Counted from the stretch's first letter, positions 1 to 5,633 are shown. The stretch is DNA of 5,912 nucleotides from Burkholderiales bacterium (GCA_919902965.1 CAKKSJ010000089.1:1-5912), one strand, 5' to 3'. Made by a program: numbers and translations. The notes: a model not told the origin generated them from the letters alone.

Positions 1-1236
1 GAACACCAATTGTCCGAAGATGCGCTGGCCGCGCTCAGGAAATGGCGCGCGTGCGGCGGCAATACTTATGCCGCGCCGCCGGCGGCGCTGCGACCGGACC
101 TGGTGGTGGACGGCCTGTTCGGCATCGGTCTCAGCCGCGCGCTCGAAGACGGCTACGCCGACATCATCGCCGGCATCAACCGTTTGACCGGACCCAAGCT
201 GGCGCTGGACATCGCCAGCGGCATCAACGCCGATACCGGCGCAGTCATGGGCGCTGCCGTGCGCGCCACGCACACCATCACTTTCATCGCGCTCAAGCCC
301 GGCCTGCTCACCCTGGACGGGCCGGATCACTGTGGCGAAATCCGCGTCGCCGATCTCGGCCTCGACTTCGGCGCGCTGCCTGCGAGCAAGGGCGCCACCA
401 CCTCCTCCGATTCTCTGCGCCAGGCGCTTCGGCAGCGGCCGCTCAATTTTCACAAGGGCAAGGCGGGCAGCGTGGGCGTACTGGGTGGCGCGCACGGCAT
501 GGTCGGCGCCGCGGTCCTGGCCGGGCGCGCGGCGTTGAAGCTCGGCGCGGGCAAGGTGTTTCTGGGCCTGATCACCGATCATCCGCCCTGCCTCGACTAC
601 AGCCAGCCGGAACTGATGCTGCGCACACCGCGTGAGTTGCTGGAGGCCGGCTTAGTCACCGCTTTTGCCGCCGGCCCCGGCGCCGGCACCGCGAAATCGG
701 CCGAGCAACTGTTGCGCGAAGTACTGGACGCAAATGTGCCGCTGGTGCTCGACGCCGATGCGCTCAACCTGATCGCGGCGAGCAAGACCCTGCAGGCGCG
801 CCTGCCCAAGCGCGGCGCCCCGAGCGTGCTCACGCCACACCCGGCCGAAGCGGCACGCCTGCTCGGCTGCGCGATTGCGGCGGTACAAAGTGACCGCATC
901 CAGGCCGCCCTCGACATGTCGCAGCGCTACCAGGCCGTAGTCGTGCTCAAGGGCAACGGCAGCGTCATCGCCGCCCCCGACGCTAGCTGGCTGATCAATA
1001 CCAGCGGCAATCCGGGCATGGCCTCGGCCGGCATGGGCGACGTGCTCACCGGCATGATCGCGTCGCTGCTGGCGCAGGGCGCCAGCGCGGATGCGGCGGC
1101 TGCGGCGGCGGTCTGGCTGCACGGTGCGGCAGGTGACAGACTCGCTGCCCGGGGCCAGGGGCCGCTCGGTATCACCGCCAGCGATGTGATCGACGCGGCG
1201 CGCAGAGTCGCGAACACCGTACAGCGCTCGGCTTGA
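1..1236 (+). CDS. nnr: Bifunctional NAD(P)H-hydrate epimerase / ADP-dependent NAD(P)H-hydrate dehydratase, 5' end cut off
   Basis: Repairs hydrated NAD(P)H: the N-terminal NnrE domain interconverts the R and S epimers, and the C-terminal NnrD domain dehydrates S-NAD(P)HX using ADP. The frame is open to the first base, so the true start lies upstream; the TTG at 10 is not a credible start. About 411 codons are present against roughly 490-500 for the full fusion, so most of the missing part is the start of NnrE. NnrE signs: DGLFGIG near nt 110-130 and DIASGINADTG near 208-240 (usually D-I/V-PSG; here Ala replaces Pro). NnrD signs: HKGKAGSVGVLGGAHG near 451-498, VLDADALN near 748-771, TPHPAEAARLLG near 832-867, and SGNPGMASAGMGDVLTG near 1003-1053, whose GMGD Asp is expected to be catalytic. 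The protein ends at a TGA at 1234-1236. The NnrD half looks complete, with no frameshift. Confidence 0.95.
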   Translation, partial: EHQLSEDALAALRKWRACGGNTYAAPPAALRPDLVVDGLFGIGLSRALEDGYADIIAGINRLTGPKLALDIASGINADTGAVMGAAVRATHTITFIALKPGLLTLDGPDHCGEIRVADLGLDFGALPASKGATTSSDSLRQALRQRPLNFHKGKAGSVGVLGGAHGMVGAAVLAGRAALKLGAGKVFLGLITDHPPCLDYSQPELMLRTPRELLEAGLVTAFAAGPGAGTAKSAEQLLREVLDANVPLVLDADALNLIAASKTLQARLPKRGAPSVLTPHPAEAARLLGCAIAAVQSDRIQAALDMSQRYQAVVVLKGNGSVIAAPDASWLINTSGNPGMASAGMGDVLTGMIASLLAQGASADAAAAAAVWLHGAAGDRLAARGQGPLGITASDVIDAARRVANTVQRSA

Positions 1237-1327
1237 ACTGGCTGTCAATATTGGCTTTCAGACCGATTGCCGATTGTGCGTCCACATTGCCGGCATCAAC
1301 GTACCAGTCGCGTCGAGTCGGTATTTC

Positions 1328-1351
1328 AGTGCACCCTCCCCAAGGTGCACT
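1328..1351. repeat. Perfect 8-bp inverted repeat upstream of higB
   Basis: AGTGCACC at 1328-1335 and GGTGCACT at 1344-1351 are perfect complements around an 8-base spacer. The repeat lies just upstream of the proposed higB -35 box at 1358. No T-run follows it, so it does not look like an intrinsic terminator for nnr. It could be a second binding site for HigA or another regulator, or a stem in a read-through transcript from nnr. Confidence 0.5.
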
Positions 1352-1357
1352 ACAAAG

Positions 1358-1386
1358 TTGCGTCCTTCGGGAATCCGGTCTAAAAT
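1358..1386 (+). promoter_or_regulatory. Probable sigma-70 promoter of higBA
   Basis: TTGCGT at 1358-1363 and TAAAAT at 1381-1386 are separated by 17 bases, the ideal spacing. Each differs from consensus at one or two positions. Transcription would begin near 1393, inside the palindrome at 1388-1402, and about 22 nt ahead of the toxin start. The assignment rests on sequence match and position only. Confidence 0.6.
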
Positions 1387-1387
1387 T

Positions 1388-1402
1388 CTCCCAATTTGGG
1401 AG
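1388..1402. promoter_or_regulatory. Palindromic operator candidate overlapping the higB ribosome binding site
   Basis: CTCCCAATTTGGGAG is a 7+1+7 palindrome just downstream of the proposed -10 box. Its right half runs into the Shine-Dalgarno sequence GGGAGGT (1398-1404), which sits 10 bases before the higB ATG. In HigBA systems the antitoxin usually represses its own promoter through such a site. The same arms could also fold in the mRNA and hide the toxin ribosome binding site. Both roles are inferred. Confidence 0.55.
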
Positions 1403-1414
1403 GTGCTGCGACGC

Positions 1415-1723
1415 ATGCGAATCATCGCCAAAAGCACGCTCAGGAAATTCTGGGAACAAGTGGCGTACCGTGATGCGCGCGGCCCACTCGAGAGTTGGCA
1501 CGAGGAGGCGGTAAAGGCTGCGTGGATTTCGCCACAGACTGTCAAATCGACCTACCGTAACGCCAGCATCTGCGGCAACAACCGGGTTGTATTCAATATC
1601 GGCGGCAACAAGTACCGTTTGGTCGTGGAAATGCAATATCGGGCCGGTATTGCCTGGATAAAATTCATAGGCACGCATACGCAATACGACAAGATCGACG
1701 TGGAGACCGTAAATGAAAATTAA
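1415..1723 (+). CDS. higB: HigB-type toxin, translation-dependent mRNA interferase
   Basis: 102-residue toxin of the HigB_toxin family (E. coli HigB/YgjN type), whose members cleave mRNA on the ribosome. Family marks: VVFNIGGNKYRLVVEMQ at about residues 58-74, the core strands, and the C-terminal GTHTQYDKID at about 86-95, carrying the conserved His88, Tyr91 and Asp92 (T-H-x-x-Y-D). The frame is open 141 bases further upstream, but the ATG at 1415 is chosen because GGGAGGT lies 10 bases before it and the next 102 residues match the family's normal length. The higA start lies inside its last codons, ATGAAAATTAA, an 11-base overlap. GC content is visibly lower than in nnr: 29 of 60 bases in 1621-1680 against 45 of 60 in 781-840. 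That fits a horizontally moved cassette. No catalytic residue looks lost. Confidence 0.9.
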   Translation: MRIIAKSTLRKFWEQVAYRDARGPLESWHEEAVKAAWISPQTVKSTYRNASICGNNRVVFNIGGNKYRLVVEMQYRAGIAWIKFIGTHTQYDKIDVETVNEN

Positions 1724-2066
1724 GCCCATCCGAAGCGACGACGATTTGCGCACCGCTCTTCGCCGTCTTGACGCAGTGTTCCAGGCAAAGGCCGGAACGC
1801 CTCAAGCGGACGAGATGGAAGTTCTCGTCACATTGATTGAAGCCTATGAGAACAAGCACTATCCCATCGGCCCACCGGATCCGGTCGAGGCCATAAAATT
1901 CCGGATGGAGCAACAAGGTCTGACGCTTCGCGACCTCGAAGCTTATATCGGCACCAGCGGCCGCGTCTCGGAAGTATTGAATAGGAAGAGACCACTAAGC
2001 CTACGCATGATCAGAAAGCTGCATGACGGCCTTCGTATCCCCTACGAAAGCTTGCTCGCCGGGTAA
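1713..2066 (+). CDS. higA: HigA-type antitoxin with helix-turn-helix domain
   Basis: 117-residue antitoxin partner of the preceding toxin. The N-terminal half (about residues 1-55) is helical and acidic and presumably makes the toxin contacts. The C-terminal half carries an XRE/Cro-like helix-turn-helix: AIKFRMEQQGLTLRDLEAYI (60-79), then GTSGRVSEVLNRKRPLSLRM (80-99), closely resembling the HigA group typified by E. coli HigA (COG5499). The ATG overlaps the end of higB by 11 bases, so translation is likely coupled and the order is toxin first, as is typical for HigBA. The protein probably represses the promoter ahead of higB together with the toxin. It ends at TAA 2064-2066, only 28 bases from the end of the convergent gene, with no terminator visible between them. 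Confidence 0.9.
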   Translation: MKIKPIRSDDDLRTALRRLDAVFQAKAGTPQADEMEVLVTLIEAYENKHYPIGPPDPVEAIKFRMEQQGLTLRDLEAYIGTSGRVSEVLNRKRPLSLRMIRKLHDGLRIPYESLLAG

Positions 2067-2094
2067 GTGACGGATACACCGGACACGTGCGAAC

Positions 2095-3588
2095 CTAAGC
2101 CGCCCTGCGCTTGGAAGCCGCTTCAGGGTAGGGATAGAGGATGTTGAGCGCCACGCTTTGCCCGGCGCTTTGCACCACGCGCACGTGTTCGCGCCGCAGT
2201 TCACGCGCCTGGCGGCAGCCGCAGGAGTGGGCGATCATGTCGATCTCCCGGTTCATGCCGGTCGCGTATTGCGCGACGCGCAGGTGTTTTTCCGCCACCA
2301 CCAGGCCGCGTTGCAGGCGTTTGTCATGCGTGGCCACGCCCGTGGGACAGCTGTTCTGATGGCATCTGAGCGCCTGGATGCAACCCAGCGAGAACATGAA
2401 GCCGCGCGCGCTATTGACGAAATCCGCGCCCACGCACAATGCCCAGGCCGCACGCGCCGAGGAGATCAGCTTGCCCGCCGCGATCACGCGGATGCGCTGG
2501 CGCAAACCCGATTCGATCAGGGCATCGACCACGCGCGGCAGCGCTTCGGCTATCGGCAGGGCCATGTGATCCATCAGCGCCTGGGGCGCAGCACCCGAGC
2601 CGCCTTCGCCGCCGTCGACAGCGAGAAAATCCGGCGCGTACTCCAGGCCGCGGCGATTTACCGCTTCACACAATTCGTTGATGAATTGCCAGCCGCCGAT
2701 TGCCGTCTTCACGCCGACGGGCCTACCGGTCAGATCACGAAGATAGGCGATCTTGTCGAGCAATTCGTCCACGTTGGCAATATCGCGATGGCGGTTGGGG
2801 CTGATCGAATCCTGGCCCGGCGGAATGCCGCGAATCCTGGCGATTTCTTCGCTCACCTTGGCGGCGGGCAACACACCGCCTTTGCCCGGCTTGGCGCCCT
2901 GCGACAGCTTGATTTCAAACGCCTTGACCTGCGGCGCCAGTTCCTTGGCCCGCTGCGCAGACAGATTGCCGTCACGATCGCGGATACCGTACTTGGCGGT
3001 GCCGATCTGCATGATGATGTCGCATCCACCCTCAAGGTGGTAGGGGCTCAGCCCTCCCTCGCCGGTGTCCATCCAGCATCCGGCCAGCGCCGCACCCTGC
3101 GACAACGCTCGCACCGCAGGCGCCGATATGGCGCCAAAACTCATGCCGCTGATGTTGACTATCGACTTGGCCTCAAAGGGCAGTCTTGCGTAAGTCTCTC
3201 CAATTATGAGCGAGGGAGTGGGCAGCCGGTCCTCCTCCAGCACCGGGTAAGGCGCGTTGACGAACAGGATAGAGCCGGTCTCGTTGGTATTGCTGGTGGA
3301 GCCGAACCCGATTACGCCACCCTCGGCTTTGGCCAGACGGTAAACCCAGGAGCGCGCCGAGCGGTTGAACGGCAGCTCCTCGCGGTCGTTCATGAACAAG
3401 TACTGGCGGAAATATTCGCCCTGCTTCTCGAAAAAATAGCGCAGCCGGCCGATTACCGGAAAGTTGCGCAGGACCGCGTGTTTTTTCTGCGTAACATCCT
3501 GGACAAACCAGAATACGAGGACTGCGAGGACGATAAAACCGACGATCGTCCCCAGCCCATAGCTGACGACTCCGAGCATGCCTGACAT
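2095..3588 (-). CDS. Membrane-anchored FMN-binding glutamate-synthase-like protein
   Basis: 497 residues matching the central synthase (FMN/3Fe-4S) domain of glutamate synthase large subunit, family Glu_synthase. Residues 9-30 form a single membrane helix, followed by a basic stretch, so the catalytic part is probably cytoplasmic and membrane-tethered. Synthase motifs in order: TGEGGLSPYH 175-184, KPGKGGVLP 233-241, SISPNRHRDI 261-270, VDGGEGGSGAAP 324-335, and the cluster motif with Cys403, Cys409 and Cys414 spaced C-x5-C-x4-C as in true GltB. Both the N-terminal glutaminase domain and the C-terminal beta-helix domain of full GltB are absent, so it cannot take ammonia from glutamine by itself; its real substrate is not known. 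The start has a strong purine-rich site, GGGGAGGGAGT, directly before the ATG. It lies 83 bases after the SlyD-like gene on the same strand and may share its transcript. Confidence 0.9.
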   Translation of the reverse strand: MSGMLGVVSYGLGTIVGFIVLAVLVFWFVQDVTQKKHAVLRNFPVIGRLRYFFEKQGEYFRQYLFMNDREELPFNRSARSWVYRLAKAEGGVIGFGSTSNTNETGSILFVNAPYPVLEEDRLPTPSLIIGETYARLPFEAKSIVNISGMSFGAISAPAVRALSQGAALAGCWMDTGEGGLSPYHLEGGCDIIMQIGTAKYGIRDRDGNLSAQRAKELAPQVKAFEIKLSQGAKPGKGGVLPAAKVSEEIARIRGIPPGQDSISPNRHRDIANVDELLDKIAYLRDLTGRPVGVKTAIGGWQFINELCEAVNRRGLEYAPDFLAVDGGEGGSGAAPQALMDHMALPIAEALPRVVDALIESGLRQRIRVIAAGKLISSARAAWALCVGADFVNSARGFMFSLGCIQALRCHQNSCPTGVATHDKRLQRGLVVAEKHLRVAQYATGMNREIDMIAHSCGCRQARELRREHVRVVQSAGQSVALNILYPYPEAASKRRAA

Positions 3589-3671
3589 ACTCCCTCCCCT
3601 GGGCGACGCCTGTTACTGTCTTGTTATCGGCTCAAGCAAGGCCGCCCGCCTGATGCGGTTTTTCCTGGCCG

Positions 3672-4166
3672 CTACTGTACTACGCTAATCAGTGGTCCGG
3701 CGGTATCATCGTCGGCATAGCCGCGCTCGACCTCCCCCGTAGTCGCCGCGCGCACCGACGCGACGGTGCAGGAAAATTGCAGAGCCATTCCGGCAAGCGG
3801 ATGATTGCCGTCGAGCACCACCTGATCCGCGGCGATATCGGTGACTGTGAAGATTAATGTCTCGCCGTCGCTGCCGCTTTCCTGCTCGAACTGCATGCCG
3901 ATTTCCAGTTCCGGCGGGAACTGCGTGCGCTCTGCCATGCGTACCAGTTCGGCGTCGTACTCGCCGAAGGCGTCCTCAGGTTCCAGGCGCACCTCGATCT
4001 TGTCGCCGCTGGTCTTGCCCCGCAGCGCTTCTTCCACTATCGGAAACATGCCTTCATAGCCGCCATGCAGGTATTGCACCGGCTCCGCCGTCTGCTGAAT
4101 CAGATTGCCATGTACATCCGACAGCCGTACCTCTAGCTCGACTACCGTGTCTTTGGCGATTTGCAT
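3672..4166 (-). CDS. SlyD-like FKBP-type peptidyl-prolyl cis-trans isomerase
   Basis: 164-residue proline isomerase and probable chaperone of the SlyD branch. FKBP elements: VVELEVRLSDVHGNLI (8-23), the active-site region PVQYLHGGYEGMFPIVEEAL (29-48), GDKIEVRLEPEDAFGEYD (54-71), and the closing strands DGNHPLAGMALQFSCTVASV (119-138). The segment from about 72 to 118 corresponds to the insert-in-flap chaperone domain. The C-terminus, GYADDDTAGPLISVVQ, has no His/Cys-rich tail, so the metal-binding function of E. coli SlyD is probably missing. The start at 4166 (MQIAKDT) fits the family. The open frame runs upstream to 4343, but that part is Arg-rich antisense-type sequence out of frame with the peroxiredoxin gene. 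The start overlaps the end of that gene by 25 bases, which suggests coupled translation; only a weak AAGAGAT lies upstream. Confidence 0.9.
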   Translation of the reverse strand: MQIAKDTVVELEVRLSDVHGNLIQQTAEPVQYLHGGYEGMFPIVEEALRGKTSGDKIEVRLEPEDAFGEYDAELVRMAERTQFPPELEIGMQFEQESGSDGETLIFTVTDIAADQVVLDGNHPLAGMALQFSCTVASVRAATTGEVERGYADDDTAGPLISVVQ

Positions 4167-4636
4167 TCGCGGTTGATCTCTTTTACCAGCCGCAGCACTT
4201 CCATCGCATGTCCGCGCGGATTTACGCCGTGCAGCGCGTGCCGCAAGCGGCCTTTCTTGTCGATTACGAAAGTGGCGCGCACGATGCCGGCCTTCTTCAC
4301 CCCGTCGCATTCCTTCACCTCGCGCACGCCGTACTTCTGGCACACCTCGCCTTCAGGATCGGCGAGCAGGCAAACCGACAGGCCGTGCTTGTCGCGAAAC
4401 TCCGCATGCGAAATGCAGTCGTCGGGTGAAACGCCCAGCACCACGCAATCATGCCTCTCGAATTCTTCGTCGTGATCGGAGAATTCGATCGCCTGCAGGG
4501 TACAGCCCGGCGTGCCATCTCTCGGATAGAAATAGAGCACGACGTTCTTCTTGCCCTTGAACGCGGCAAGCCCGACCAACTCCATGTCGGCGTCGGCCAG
4601 GGAAAAGAGAGGCGCAGCTTGTCCGATTCGCAGCAT
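4142..4636 (-). CDS. bcp: Thiol peroxidase of the BCP/PrxQ peroxiredoxin family
   Basis: 164-residue peroxiredoxin that reduces hydrogen peroxide and organic hydroperoxides. The family signature YFYPRDGTPGCTLQAIEFSD lies at 35-54; Cys45 in TPGCT is the peroxidatic cysteine, with Thr42 and Pro43 conserved. Next come VVLGVSPDDCISHAEFRDKH (65-84) and LLADPEGEVCQKYGVRE (90-106). The usual resolving cysteine five residues after the peroxidatic one is Ile50, and the alternative PrxQ position near 81 is Arg, so the resolving partner is not obvious. Cys64, 74, 89, 99, 110 and 158 are candidates, or the enzyme works as a 1-Cys type. The ATG at 4636 is chosen because MLRIGQAAPLF is the normal family N-terminus and AAGGT lies 10 bases upstream; the frame continues to 5194 only by chance. 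First gene of the leftward group. Confidence 0.92.
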   Translation of the reverse strand: MLRIGQAAPLFSLADADMELVGLAAFKGKKNVVLYFYPRDGTPGCTLQAIEFSDHDEEFERHDCVVLGVSPDDCISHAEFRDKHGLSVCLLADPEGEVCQKYGVREVKECDGVKKAGIVRATFVIDKKGRLRHALHGVNPRGHAMEVLRLVKEINRECKSPKTR

Positions 4637-4658
4637 ATTGGTTTTTACCTTGCGGACG

Positions 4659-4686
4659 ATTCTAAACCATTCGAGGGATTCGTGAA
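4659..4686 (-). promoter_or_regulatory. Possible promoter of the peroxiredoxin gene
   Basis: On the minus strand, TTCACG (4686-4681) and TAGAAT (4664-4659) are 16 bases apart. This would give a short leader of roughly 16 nt starting close to the AAGGT ribosome binding site at 4651-4647. The match is moderate and other placements are possible. No OxyR-like site is recognisable by eye. Confidence 0.35.
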
Positions 4687-4720
4687 GCCCCCCGGCCAGC
4701 ACGTGCAACAAATGCGTGGA

Positions 4721-4726
4721 TATAAT
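4721..4726 (+). promoter_or_regulatory. Perfect -10 box for the conserved hypothetical gene
   Basis: TATAAT at 4721-4726 is a consensus -10 hexamer in a GC-rich setting, about 40 bases before the ATG at 4766. No good -35 hexamer is found 16-18 bases upstream (CAGCAC, AGCACG or GCACGT). A TG dinucleotide lies two bases before the -10 rather than the usual one, so a helper protein or an imperfect extended -10 may be involved. Confidence 0.5.
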
Positions 4727-4765
4727 GCGGCACCTGCCGTTGGTATACCGAAGCCTTGATGCAAC

Positions 4766-5269
4766 ATGACTGAAGAACTGGATTCCGGGCAGCCCGAACG
4801 CATTCTGCTCTCCACGCGCAAGGAGTACCTGGATGCGCTGGAGCGCATCGCCGGATTGGCGCGGCGCGAGTTGCGCATATTCGACGCGGATTTTTTTTAT
4901 CTGAAAATCGATACGCCGCGGACGCACCAACTCCTGCGCGAGTTCCTCCTGCGCGAGCGCGACAACCGCCTGTATATCGCGGTGCACGACACCGAGTACA
5001 TTCGCAACGACTGCCCGCGCCTGCTTGATCTTCTGCGCCAGTTCAGCGAGCGCATGTTCATCCATCAGACCCAGGACGACGCGGCCCGCGCGCAGGACAG
5101 TTTCGTGCTCGCAGACCAGCTGCATTTCGTGCGCCGCCCGGTGCAGGCGCAGCCGCGCGCGGTGCTCAGGCTCAACGATGAAGCGGAGAGCCATTCCATC
5201 TATCTTCGGTTTTCGGAAATCTGGGACAGCTCCATTCCCGCCATCGCTGCCACTACGAGCGGCCTGTAA
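4766..5269 (+). CDS. Conserved protein of unknown function, DUF7931-like
   Basis: 167 residues, soluble, with no signal peptide or membrane helix. I recognise the pattern as a small conserved protein common in betaproteobacteria, probably the group called DUF7931, sometimes found as the tail of acetyltransferase-like proteins; the function is unknown. Notable conserved-looking stretches are LRIFDADFFYLKID (36-49), LYIAVHDTEYIRNDCPRLL (69-87), FVLADQLHFVRRP (113-125), QPRAVLRLNDEAES (129-142) and RFSEIWDSSIPAIAATTSGL (148-167). The alternation of IFDADF strands, LADQLHFV and PRA-x-LRLND faintly recalls degenerate phospholipase-D-like folds, but no HKD motif is present. The start ATG has no clear Shine-Dalgarno. 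A four-codon frame, ATG 4759 to TGA 4773, overlaps the start. It is transcribed divergently from the peroxiredoxin gene across a 129-base spacer. Confidence 0.8.
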   Translation: MTEELDSGQPERILLSTRKEYLDALERIAGLARRELRIFDADFFYLKIDTPRTHQLLREFLLRERDNRLYIAVHDTEYIRNDCPRLLDLLRQFSERMFIHQTQDDAARAQDSFVLADQLHFVRRPVQAQPRAVLRLNDEAESHSIYLRFSEIWDSSIPAIAATTSGL

Positions 5270-5287
5270 TGTCGCACCAAAAGCCAG

Positions 5288-5293
5288 TATAAT
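5288..5293 (+). promoter_or_regulatory. Perfect -10 box upstream of the lipoprotein gene
   Basis: TATAAT at 5288-5293, just after the stop of the preceding gene. The -35 region is poor: CTGTAA at 5264-5269, 18 bases upstream, matches three of six positions and overlaps the TAA stop. A transcript from here would carry a leader of about 70 nt. Because no terminator separates the two genes, read-through from the upstream gene is also possible. Confidence 0.5.
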
Positions 5294-5345
5294 TTAACGC
5301 TTGGCACGGGTAGCGGGAGGAGGAACGCGCCAAATCCTGACTTAA

Positions 5346-5357
5346 CTTATCGATAAG
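5346..5357. repeat. Perfect 12-bp palindrome next to the lipoprotein ribosome binding site
   Basis: CTTATCGATAAG is a perfect palindrome. Its last three bases form part of the AAGGGA ribosome binding site (5355-5360), which lies 9 bases before the ATG at 5370. It could be an operator, though it sits well downstream of the proposed -10, or simply chance. Confidence 0.45.
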
Positions 5358-5369
5358 GGAATCAAGACC

Positions 5370-5615
5370 ATGAAACGCTCAGTACTGATCGCTGCACTCG
5401 CTACGCTGATGCTGGCGGGCTGCAGCAAAGAAGCTCCTCCGCCCCCGCCGCCAGCACCCGCTGCGGCACCTGCACCTGCGCCCGCTCCTGCGCCCACACC
5501 TGCCGCCACCGAAGCTGCGAAAGACGCTTCCCAGGCAGCCGATGCGGCCAAGGATGCAGCCGGTGCGGCCAAGGATGCAGCTGGTGCAGCCAAGGACGCG
5601 GCAGCCAAGAAGTAA
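5370..5615 (+). CDS. Small Pro/Ala-rich lipoprotein with heptad repeats
   Basis: 81-residue precursor. Residues 1-17 are a lipoprotein signal peptide (MKRSVLIAALATLMLAG), with lipobox LAGC and lipidated Cys18. Ser at position +2 is compatible with outer-membrane sorting. The mature chain of about 64 residues is entirely low complexity: a Pro/Ala stretch (22-47) that should be an extended spacer, then an Ala/Lys/Asp helix with repeats of AAKDAAG every seven residues up to a KK end. This architecture suggests a tether or a short coiled coil in the periplasm, but no family function is recognised. The start is supported by AAGGGA nine bases upstream. The gene is followed after 18 bases by a strong terminator, so it ends its transcript. 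Low-complexity composition makes homology calls unreliable. Confidence 0.85.
   Translation: MKRSVLIAALATLMLAGCSKEAPPPPPPAPAAAPAPAPAPAPTPAATEAAKDASQAADAAKDAAGAAKDAAGAAKDAAAKK
5544..5606 (+). repeat. Three tandem 21-bp units within the lipoprotein gene
   Basis: Units start at 5544, 5565 and 5586 and share the pattern GC-G/A-GCCAAGGA-T/C-GC. Each codes for seven residues (AAKDAAG or a variant). Units one and two are nearly identical at the DNA level, whereas the third has silent changes, which fits recent in-frame duplication with some drift. Confidence 0.8.
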
Positions 5616-5633
5616 GCCTGCTCTTCGGGCATG

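Noticed and set aside
10..12. TTG as the start of nnr
   Set aside because: The frame is open upstream and most of the epimerase N-terminus is missing, so this is an internal codon.
1274..1414. Longer HigB start at 1274
   Set aside because: It would run through the promoter and operator, and the added 47 residues have no match to the family; ATG 1415 has a good ribosome site.
2158..3585. 475-codon open frame antisense to the glutamate-synthase-like gene
   Set aside because: It lies entirely opposite a gene with clear family motifs, has Arg/Ala/His-rich chance composition, no recognisable domain and no ribosome site; long antisense frames are expected with such GC-biased codons.
3646..3663. 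Plus-strand terminator-like CCGC-CTGAT-GCGG followed by five T
   Set aside because: Only a four-pair stem, and no plus-strand gene reaches it; both flanking genes are on the minus strand.
4167..4343. N-terminal extension of the SlyD-like frame
   Set aside because: Arg-rich and overlapping the peroxiredoxin gene in another frame; the FKBP domain starts right at MQIAKDT (4166).
4637..5194. N-terminal extension of the peroxiredoxin frame by 186 codons
   Set aside because: The extension is antisense to the conserved hypothetical gene; the family N-terminus begins at MLRIGQAAP (4636), with its own ribosome site.
5544..5606. CRISPR-like repeat
   Set aside because: The units are contiguous 21-bp in-frame coding repeats without spacers.
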